This document shows positions 1 through 4,950 of a stretch of 5,480 nucleotides of DNA, piece by piece. This DNA is from an uncultured Eubacteriales bacterium (GTDB lineage: Bacteria > Bacillota_A > Clostridia > Saccharofermentanales > Saccharofermentanaceae). The notes under the pieces were generated by a model, which saw only the letters and a list, made by a program, of their open reading frames with translations, searched no databases and was not told where the DNA came from. Where the stretch lies: positions 1 through 5,480 of the forward strand of contig OMQY01000066.1 in NCBI GenBank assembly GCA_900313405.1, read 5' to 3'. Every line of letters starts with the position of its first letter. Position 1 is the stretch's first letter. Made by a program: the position numbers and the translations under genes.

Positions 1-431
1 AGATTAGTAGTCATCTTACTGCCGATCTCATCATCATCATAAGACAGGATCAGTCTTACATCTCGTCCGGATTCTCCTTCAAGAAGGTTAACGATCTGTT
101 CGGAGGTTGATTCATCCATCTCCTCGAGAACATCAACGGCATCATCCGAATCCATATGTGAGATGACTAAGGCTGCCTTCTCGATGTTCAATTCGCCGAG
201 ATACTTATCTACGTCTTCTATATACGTGAAGATCTCGGATACCTTCTCGGCTCCGAGGATCTGATAGATCTTTTGCCTCTCTTCTGCCGTTAACTGCTCG
301 ATGGCGCCGGCAACGTCGTTATCGTGATAATCCGAGATCTTTTCCTTGATATCGGCATCAGGAAGATCACTCCTGATGATCTCAAGGAGCTCTTCGACAA
401 AGCTGCGCTCTTGTATGATATTCTTTTCCAT
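1..431 (-). CDS. mgtE: MgtE-type magnesium channel, N-terminal part (3' end outside window)
   Basis: This reads as the first 143 residues of an MgtE-family Mg2+ channel, an inner-membrane protein that gates Mg2+ uptake according to cytosolic Mg2+. What is visible is the acidic, helical MgtE N domain (about residues 30-130), with repeats built around motifs such as YHDNDVAGAIEQL and DSDDAVDVLEEM. It is followed by YDDDEIGSKMTTN (131-143), the characteristic junction into the first CBS domain. The CBS pair and the transmembrane channel would lie beyond position 1. The ATG at 431-429 is preceded by TAAGGAGA (446-439), eight to ten bases upstream of the start. That Shine-Dalgarno is buried in a 13-bp stem, and a leader ORF lies upstream, so translation is probably regulated. 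The gene has its own promoter candidate and is not simply a continuation of dut. Family assignment is firm. Whether this copy carries Mg2+ or a related divalent ion cannot be read from this part. Confidence 0.9.
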   Translation of the reverse strand, partial: MEKNIIQERSFVEELLEIIRSDLPDADIKEKISDYHDNDVAGAIEQLTAEERQKIYQILGAEKVSEIFTYIEDVDKYLGELNIEKAALVISHMDSDDAVDVLEEMDESTSEQIVNLLEGESGRDVRLILSYDDDEIGSKMTTN

Positions 432-435
432 TTAA

Positions 436-478
436 CTGTCTCCTTATGTTCATCATTACGCGACGCACAAGGAAACAG
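436..478 (-). promoter_or_regulatory. Hairpin burying the mgtE Shine-Dalgarno
   Basis: On the minus-strand RNA, CTGTTTCCTTGTG (478-466) pairs with CATAAGGAGACAG (448-436) over 13 consecutive positions, eleven Watson-Crick and two G-U, closing a 17-base loop (465-449). The 3' arm contains the whole mgtE ribosome-binding site AAGGAGA. No run of U follows, so this looks like a translational sequestering stem, not an intrinsic terminator. The 5' arm begins eight bases after the stop codon of the upstream leader ORF. A ribosome terminating there should cover or crowd the base of the stem. The pairing is seen directly; the regulatory role is inferred. Confidence 0.72.
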
Positions 479-486
479 AACTCAAC

Positions 487-573
487 TTATTGATAGACGA
501 TTAATAAGGTGAGATATGTGAAATATGTGCAGTCGCGCTTACGGGTACTTCGATAATGACTGTCACCGTCCAC
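487..573 (-). CDS. 28-residue leader peptide upstream of mgtE
   Basis: A short ORF starts with GTG at 573-571 and ends with TAA at 489-487. It has the strongest Shine-Dalgarno in the window, AGGAGG at 587-582, with an ideal 8-base spacer, which is the main reason to believe it is translated. The N-terminal half is polar and basic (MDGDSHY, then RSTRKRD at 8-14). The C-terminal half is hydrophobic and rich in Tyr, Thr and Leu (CTYFTYLTLLIVYQ, 15-28). I do not recognise the peptide. It lacks the acidic/proline run of enterobacterial MgtL. The ORF lies between a promoter candidate and mgtE, stops 55 bases before the mgtE ATG, and its ends form the two arms of a long hairpin. These features suggest a cis-acting leader peptide whose translation sets mgtE expression. 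A small membrane-associated protein is an alternative reading. Confidence 0.68.
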   Translation of the reverse strand: MDGDSHYRSTRKRDCTYFTYLTLLIVYQ

Positions 574-595
574 AGATCTCACCTCCTCTTATTAA
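501..595 (-). promoter_or_regulatory. Long leader hairpin enclosing the start and end of the leader ORF
   Basis: The RNA segment GGTGAGATCTGTG (583-571), which includes part of the leader ORF Shine-Dalgarno and its GTG start, pairs with CACATATCTCACC (520-508) at 12 of 13 positions. After a five-base bulge, TTAATAA (595-589) pairs with TTATTAA (507-501). An inner stem CAGTC (562-558) / GACTG (534-530) extends the structure. The leader ORF therefore hides its own initiation site when untranslated, and a ribosome near its 3' end must open the fold. CCTTAT (509-504) in the 3' arm could alternatively pair with ATAAGG (447-442) of the mgtE ribosome-binding site. The base pairing is visible; function is inferred. 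Confidence 0.62.
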
Positions 596-611
596 ACAAA
601 ATACACACTAA

Positions 612-640
612 GTTTTATAACGAACCGTATATTAAGTCAA
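612..640 (-). promoter_or_regulatory. Sigma70-type promoter for the leader ORF and mgtE
   Basis: On the minus strand, TTGACT (640-635) is a 5/6 match to the -35 consensus. It is followed by a 17-base AT-rich spacer and TAAAAC (617-612), a 4/6 match to -10. An overlapping TATAAA (619-614) would give a 15-base spacer. Transcription would begin near 609-605, giving a leader of roughly 175 bases before mgtE. It lies entirely between the dut stop and the leader ORF. No transcript data, so this is a sequence-based prediction. Confidence 0.6.
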
Positions 641-661
641 CCCATATACTCGGATTTGACT
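635..661 (-). other. Small hairpin after dut overlapping the mgtE -35 box
   Basis: AGTCAA (661-656) pairs with TTGACT (640-635), and after one bulged base TCC (654-652) pairs with GGG (643-641) around an eight-base loop. It begins eight bases after the dut stop. It could be a weak 3' end structure for the dut transcript, but the bases that follow (TAATATACG) are not a U-tract, so it is not a convincing intrinsic terminator. As DNA it is an imperfect dyad touching the -35 hexamer and could equally be an operator or chance. Confidence 0.3.
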
Positions 662-668
662 CAAAAGA

Positions 669-1172
669 TCAACCGTTTATTCCTGATGATCCGAATCCAC
701 CGCCTCTGTTAGTACCGATATTATCAACAGAATCGACGATTACGGGATTAGCATAGTTGACTCTTGCAAGGACCATCTGAGCAACTCTGTCGCCCTTGCG
801 GATGATATATGTACCATGCTTACAGCCTTTTTCGCTCAACGTAAACGGAGTATCAGCATCTCCCTCTTCCCTTACGGATGCGTTGTATATGATTACATTT
901 ACTTCATCTCTGTAGCCGCAGTCGATAGTCCCGGGACTGTTGGGCACACGAAGCGGCGTCTTGAGCGAGATTCCGCTCCTTGGTCTGATCTGAACTTCGA
1001 ATCCGTATGGAATAGCCATCTTAAGACCTGTCGGGATCAATGCGCTCCTGCCGGGTTCGATCACGACATCTTCGCAACTGTAAAGGTCCATACCTGCATC
1101 ACCGTCATTGGCATACGTAGGGATAACTGCATTGTCGCGGCATTTGGCGATTATAAGATCTGTCTTTTCCAT
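669..1172 (-). CDS. dut: Deoxyuridine 5'-triphosphate nucleotidohydrolase (trimeric dUTPase)
   Basis: Cytosolic dUTPase hydrolyses dUTP to dUMP and pyrophosphate, keeping uracil out of DNA and supplying dUMP for thymidylate synthesis. All five motifs of the trimeric family are present in order in this 167-residue protein: AGMDLYS (26-32), RPRSGIS (63-69), GTIDCGYRDE (81-90) with the catalytic Asp84 and base-stacking Tyr87, GDRVAQ (127-132), and the flexible C-terminal RGGGFGSSG (156-164). Motif 3 has Asp where Gly is more usual (GYRGE). The segment between motifs 3 and 4 (about 99-124) is several residues longer than in compact bacterial enzymes. I place the start at the ATG 1172-1170 because GGAGG (1182-1178) lies five bases upstream. 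An in-frame ATG at 1184 shares a TAATG with the U32 stop but has no ribosome-binding site of its own. The gene is probably co-transcribed with zapA and the U32 gene. Confidence 0.96.
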   Translation of the reverse strand: MEKTDLIIAKCRDNAVIPTYANDGDAGMDLYSCEDVVIEPGRSALIPTGLKMAIPYGFEVQIRPRSGISLKTPLRVPNSPGTIDCGYRDEVNVIIYNASVREEGDADTPFTLSEKGCKHGTYIIRKGDRVAQMVLARVNYANPVIVDSVDNIGTNRGGGFGSSGING

Positions 1173-1183
1173 ATTGACCTCCA

Positions 1184-3508
1184 TTATATTTCAGTAAACA
1201 TCTGTATTACATTAAAGCCCTGATCTGCAATCTCTTCAGCATTCTTGTCGCTGTAAGTATATTTTGCATTACCGTAGATAGAACATGAACAGTCGGCTGA
1301 ATGTGAGATCACCTTACATTCATTATAACCGTCTGAATCTGACAGAGTAGTATACGGTCTGTCGTAACACTCTTTACACCCTTTCCTGTGGGCCCCTAAC
1401 GGACAGAAATCCGACTGCATCCAGGCGATCGGTCCGCCTGAGTGGATAATTACAGTATCATCTTTTCCGGCATTTAATCCTTTAAGTGTCTCGATCGCTT
1501 CATCGGGCGACAGTTCATAAGAAAGAGTAACGGCTTGTGAACGGGACAGAGCAAAACCGATCGAATCAGCGTTAAAGAGGTTTGCTCCTGCCGACAGGAA
1601 ATGGCCGGAACGACAGCTGCCCAAACCTGTAACACGTGAGTCCATTATTCCGAGATATCTGTCTTTGAAGTTCTCTTTAAGCTCACGATCAGCCCTGTTT
1701 ACTATGTCGTTGAGCTTATCATGATAGGCATCCGGGAGCACCAGTATTATCGATGCTTTGTTATTCTCCATAAAACCGTAGATCCGTTCACGGTTGTCCT
1801 TGATCACAAGATCATAAAGACTGAAAGCATAGATATCGGAATCACGCCTTAGATCACCCTTAACGGCTCTAACAGACGGGAAATAATACAATGTCTTGAT
1901 CGTACCGGCGTTCGAAGGCTCTTCTTTACGCTTAGGTGCAACAAACTCACGTATACATGTGTGTTCACGTTCATAGTCGATCGATGAAGTCAGATCATCA
2001 GTTAATCCTCTTCGGAGTTCGTTTATCAGACTTATCGGACAGTGTACATCTTCATATTTATCGAAAACAACTTCAGTTACTCTGTATGGCGTATCTCCCG
2101 TCTTGGATAACTGTTCGATTATACGGTCTCTCGGAACTGCCTTTCCGTCAAAACCGCTGTCAAGAAGGATATCATAGTTCCCTGTGACATCTTTGTTAAT
2201 CCCTTCGGTAACGATTGCTTCAGCTTCTATGGCATTATCACTTACCGTTAAAACGATCTTTACGGGCGTCTTCCTGATATTGTTCTTACCAAGCTTTACT
2301 GTGTCATGGTTCATAAGATAGACATCAGGGCTTCCCTTTATCGCGGCTATCGAATCGGGATGAAGGCCTTTGATAACAAGTTTTCCGGGTGCTTCATGGA
2401 TCTTACCGACAGGAAAGGAGAACAGCTCATTATCATTCTCTCTGATCGACAGGTAATCCCCTTTGGAAGGAACGGGATACTCACTGTTGAATGTGAATTC
2501 TATTATACCCTGCTTTTTATCAGTCCTTGTGATCTTTCCGAGTCTGAGACCGAATTTCCCGACATATTCTCCTGAGAGCATATCATCAGGTTTATGCCCG
2601 GTCAGGTACTGAGAAGTAAAGCTTCCGCCTCTGTTGAAATTGATCAGAAGATCATTCTCGATCTTTCTTATTTCTCCCCTTGATACAGATCCGTCTGAAG
2701 AAGCATCGATAATCCTGCGATAGGAATCCACGACAGTCGTTACATAGGATCTATCTCTCATCCTACCTTCTATCTTAAGAGATGATACGCCGGCTTCAAT
2801 AAGAGATGAAATATACCTGAGGGCCGAACGGTCCTTTGGAGAGATAAGATGACCTTTCTTAAGATCGATGCCATCGGAACTTAATGAATATTGTTGTCTG
2901 CAGGGCTGTGCGCACATACCGCGATTGCCGCTTCTTGTACCGCTCTTATTCATGCTGCTGTAGAGACAAAGGCCTGAATAACAGACACATACGGCTCCAT
3001 GAACGAAGACTTCCGTCTCTATACCAAATTCTGAAGCGATCTTGCATCTGCGCTTTATCTCATCTAATGACAATTCTCTTGGCAGGACTACTCTGCGGAT
3101 GCCGAGCGAAGCCAGTTCGGCAAACTGGTCTTCAGAGAAGACATTCATCTGAGTGCTGGCATGAAGAGGAATGGATGGATACAGTTCATGAAGCTTGACA
3201 GCCAGCCCTATGTCCTGGACAAGTATTCCGTCAACGCCCGCATCATAAGAATATGATGCGATATTAACAGCTTCATCCATTTCAGATGAATTGATAAGTG
3301 TATTAAGTGTCAGATATACTTTTGAGCTGCGTCTGTGCGCATAAAGACATCCCTCAAGTAACTCGTCTTCAGTAAGATTAGAGGCATTCATCCTTGCATT
3401 AAACACACCGACGCCTGCATATACGGCATCGGCGCCGGCATCAACGGCACTCTTCAGGATGTCAAGAGAACCTGCAGGAGCAAGTAGTTCAATCGGAGAC
3501 ATAGTCAT
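1184..3508 (-). CDS. U32 family 'peptidase' with DUF3656-type middle domain, RlhA-like
   Basis: A 774-residue protein of the long U32 class. The N-terminal TIM-barrel-like U32 domain starts at IELLAPAGS (6-14). It carries the family signature EVFVHGAVCVCYSGLCLYSS (166-185), then SGNRGMCAQPCR (193-204) and SLKIEGRMR (243-251). Cys174, Cys181, Cys199 and Cys203 are candidate metal or Fe-S ligands by analogy with UbiU and RlhA. A beta-rich middle region (about 340-520) fits DUF3656. The C-terminal part (about 570-774) ends in a Cys-rich block, CPLGAHRKGCKEC (702-714) and CSC (740-742). E. coli RlhA, with the same U32 plus DUF3656 layout, is required for hydroxylation of 23S rRNA C2501. A similar role is likely but not proven; protease activity is doubtful. 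The ATG at 3508 overlaps zapA by 20 bases, with AGGAG (3526-3522) 13 bases upstream. ATG 3502 is an alternative start. The long open extension to 3661 lies inside zapA and is rejected. Confidence 0.93.
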   Translation of the reverse strand: MTMSPIELLAPAGSLDILKSAVDAGADAVYAGVGVFNARMNASNLTEDELLEGCLYAHRRSSKVYLTLNTLINSSEMDEAVNIASYSYDAGVDGILVQDIGLAVKLHELYPSIPLHASTQMNVFSEDQFAELASLGIRRVVLPRELSLDEIKRRCKIASEFGIETEVFVHGAVCVCYSGLCLYSSMNKSGTRSGNRGMCAQPCRQQYSLSSDGIDLKKGHLISPKDRSALRYISSLIEAGVSSLKIEGRMRDRSYVTTVVDSYRRIIDASSDGSVSRGEIRKIENDLLINFNRGGSFTSQYLTGHKPDDMLSGEYVGKFGLRLGKITRTDKKQGIIEFTFNSEYPVPSKGDYLSIRENDNELFSFPVGKIHEAPGKLVIKGLHPDSIAAIKGSPDVYLMNHDTVKLGKNNIRKTPVKIVLTVSDNAIEAEAIVTEGINKDVTGNYDILLDSGFDGKAVPRDRIIEQLSKTGDTPYRVTEVVFDKYEDVHCPISLINELRRGLTDDLTSSIDYEREHTCIREFVAPKRKEEPSNAGTIKTLYYFPSVRAVKGDLRRDSDIYAFSLYDLVIKDNRERIYGFMENNKASIILVLPDAYHDKLNDIVNRADRELKENFKDRYLGIMDSRVTGLGSCRSGHFLSAGANLFNADSIGFALSRSQAVTLSYELSPDEAIETLKGLNAGKDDTVIIHSGGPIAWMQSDFCPLGAHRKGCKECYDRPYTTLSDSDGYNECKVISHSADCSCSIYGNAKYTYSDKNAEEIADQGFNVIQMFTEI

Positions 3509-4061
3509 CGGTAAGTGAGCTCTCCTCTGCGAGTTTTTCCATAGGAGTTGGTTCAACAGGATGATTCTGTCTGGCGATCCTCTCCTGTTGATCTCTGTAT
3601 AAGATCTCTGTCTTAAGAGTACTATTCTCATCTTCGAGTGTAACAAGGCGATCACAGGCATCTACCAATGCAAGTATATTGATCTTGGAATTGGTAAGCC
3701 CGGGATTAGATTCCTTAGTATCATTGATTATCGAATTAGCTCTGGCAGCGATCCTCTTGATCCTCGCTGCGCTGACATCATCCGTTGAACCCAGAAGGTA
3801 ACGATTACCGCCTATCTCAACGGATACTCTTCCCTCTGAAGGATCTTTGTATTGATTCTCATTCTTCTGATTACGTGCTTCTATCTTCTCGTCAAGCGTC
3901 TGCACCGGCTTGGGCGCCGTAAGTTCACGTGTCATGCTCGGGCCTTTGTATCGTTGTTCATATGTAGTCATCAAGGGCATATCATCATTATTACCCTTAC
4001 GCTTAACACGTCTGGTCGACGAATACCTCTGCATAATACTGTTAGAATTGGTCTTTTTCAT
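3489..4061 (-). CDS. zapA: ZapA-like cell division protein with long N-terminal extension
   Basis: The core (about residues 78-152 of 190) matches ZapA, which binds and cross-links FtsZ filaments at the division ring. A beta strand RVSVEIGGNRYLLGS (78-92) is followed by helix ARIKRIAARANSIIND (99-114) and then SKINILALVDACDRLVTLED (125-144), leading into a coiled-coil helix (to about 160). ZapA proteins are usually about 85-110 residues. This one has a preceding 75-residue, low-complexity, Arg/Lys-rich segment (SSTRRVKRKG at 14-23) and an acidic tail. The ATG at 4061-4059 is chosen because GGAG (4072-4069) is seven bases upstream; an earlier TTG at 4085 lacks such a site. Its last 20 bases overlap the U32 start, and zapA next to a U32 gene is a common Firmicutes arrangement. 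Fold assignment is fairly sure; the role of the extension is unknown. Confidence 0.85.
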   Translation of the reverse strand: MKKTNSNSIMQRYSSTRRVKRKGNNDDMPLMTTYEQRYKGPSMTRELTAPKPVQTLDEKIEARNQKNENQYKDPSEGRVSVEIGGNRYLLGSTDDVSAARIKRIAARANSIINDTKESNPGLTNSKINILALVDACDRLVTLEDENSTLKTEILYRDQQERIARQNHPVEPTPMEKLAEESSLTDDYVSD

Positions 4062-4117
4062 ATCCGATCTCCGTATCATCCACAATTCTGAAGATGATCT
4101 GTAATTCTTACCTGACT

Positions 4118-4126
4118 ATTATATCA
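4118..4126 (-). promoter_or_regulatory. Extended -10 promoter candidate for zapA-U32-dut
   Basis: TGATATAAT (4126-4118) on the minus strand is a perfect TATAAT preceded by the TGn extension. The TGA is also the stop codon of rsmA. No recognisable -35 lies 16-18 bases upstream, which is acceptable for extended -10 promoters. Transcription would start near 4111, about 50 bases before the zapA ATG. No terminator separates rsmA from zapA, so read-through is also possible. Confidence 0.5.
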
Positions 4127-4945
4127 TTTATGCGCCCAACTGAGATACAGGTCCATGAAGCTTGTCGGAACTATATCCTCAGCTCTTACATCAGTACCGA
4201 GTCCGATATCATCAAGTAGATCATTAAGGCCTGTAAGACCATGCTCTGTTGAATAAACCTTAAGTGAATTGGTCAGCTTTTTACGTCTTTGACTGAAACA
4301 TGCCTCAAGAAAAGATGCGAACTCCTGATCCAGCTCTCTCTTATTCGGATCAGCTGTCAGTTTGATCACTGAAGAAACTGTATGCGGTGCAGGATAAAAA
4401 GATTCCGGACCAACGTTTGTAAGGACTCTACACGAACCGAACAGGGACACCAGTACCGACAGCGGGCCGTATTGTTTGGAGCCCGGAGTCGCAAGGATCC
4501 TGTCTAATGCGGCTTTCTCTACCATATAAACGATCGTTCTGACATTAACCAGCTCTGTTATCATCTTAATGATTATCGGCGTAGTAACATAATATGGTAT
4601 GTTGCTTACTGCTGACATGTATCGTTCTGCTTCATAATCAGTCGACGATAATTTCAGATAATCGCTACAGATTATCCGTGCTCTATTATCGAGAGAATCA
4701 GTAAGGTACGAAGCCAGTTCCTTATCGATCTCTATAGCAGTAACATCGGATGACTTATCCGCAAGGTGTTCTGTTACCGCTCCGATGCCCGGACCTATCT
4801 CGAGAACAGGTCCTCCCCTGTCTTCCAAAGTCTCATCAGCGATCATCTCACAAAGTTCGTCATTACACAGAAAATTCTGCCCAAAGATCTTTTTGGGCAG
4901 AATCTCATTAGTGTTAAGTATATTGACAACTCTATCTCTCGTCAT
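4124..4945 (-). CDS. rsmA: 16S rRNA (adenine1518/1519-N6)-dimethyltransferase
   Basis: Also called ksgA. The enzyme transfers four methyl groups from S-adenosylmethionine to two adjacent adenines in helix 45 of 16S rRNA, a late 30S maturation checkpoint, and its loss gives kasugamycin resistance. The 273 residues match the usual length and carry the expected motifs: FGQNFL (21-26), SAM-binding LEIGPGIGAVTEHL (48-61), acidic IEID (71-74) and SDYLKL (94-99), catalytic NIPYY (115-119, usually NLPYY), FYPAPHTVSSVIKL (183-196) and FSQRRKKLTNSL (217-228). The ATG at 4945-4943 is the only plausible start, as no other start codon precedes FGQNFL. It lies five bases after the purL stop and has no Shine-Dalgarno, suggesting reinitiation by ribosomes finishing purL. 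A strong inverted repeat lies within codons 14-24. Confidence 0.97.
   Translation of the reverse strand: MTRDRVVNILNTNEILPKKIFGQNFLCNDELCEMIADETLEDRGGPVLEIGPGIGAVTEHLADKSSDVTAIEIDKELASYLTDSLDNRARIICSDYLKLSSTDYEAERYMSAVSNIPYYVTTPIIIKMITELVNVRTIVYMVEKAALDRILATPGSKQYGPLSVLVSLFGSCRVLTNVGPESFYPAPHTVSSVIKLTADPNKRELDQEFASFLEACFSQRRKKLTNSLKVYSTEHGLTGLNDLLDDIGLGTDVRAEDIVPTSFMDLYLSWAHK
4874..4903 (-). repeat. Perfect 12-bp inverted repeat inside the rsmA 5' coding region
   Basis: ATTCTGCCCAAA (4903-4892 on the minus strand, read 5' to 3') and TTTGGGCAGAAT (4885-4874) are perfect inverted copies separated by six bases. Three more outward pairs (two G-U, one A-U) are possible. The RNA hairpin begins about 40 bases after the rsmA start codon and is followed by TTTCTG, giving a weakly terminator-like profile. 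The arms encode part of the conserved ILPKKIFGQNF segment, so the protein constrains the sequence. The structure is clear; a role as attenuator or early-elongation brake is only a possibility. Confidence 0.7.
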
Positions 4946-4950
4946 AGACG

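Noticed and set aside
436..478. Intrinsic terminator ahead of mgtE
   Set aside because: The stem is long, but it is followed directly by TTAAATG and the coding region, with no U-tract.
324..512. Plus-strand ORF of 62 codons
   Set aside because: It runs antisense to mgtE and the leader ORF, has no family resemblance and no convincing ribosome-binding site.
432..668. M-box (ykoK) magnesium riboswitch ahead of mgtE
   Set aside because: Expected for Firmicutes mgtE, and a GGTGAG-like string occurs, but the other conserved M-box segments were not found by eye, and the structure present is centred on a leader ORF. A covariance search would settle it.
1173..1184. dut start at the TAATG overlap (ATG 1184)
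   Set aside because: No ribosome-binding site precedes it, while GGAGG inside the four extra codons is well placed for ATG 1172. Coupled initiation at 1184 remains possible.
816..1223. Plus-strand ORF of 135 codons
   Set aside because: It is antisense to the well-supported dut gene and its composition looks like a complementary-frame shadow.
3509..3661. 51-codon N-terminal extension of the U32 gene
   Set aside because: It lies wholly within zapA in another frame. Homologous U32 proteins start just before the ELLAPAGS motif, which here is at ATG 3508 or 3502.
4062..4085. zapA start at TTG 4085
   Set aside because: A rare start codon without a Shine-Dalgarno, whereas ATG 4061 has GGAG seven bases upstream.
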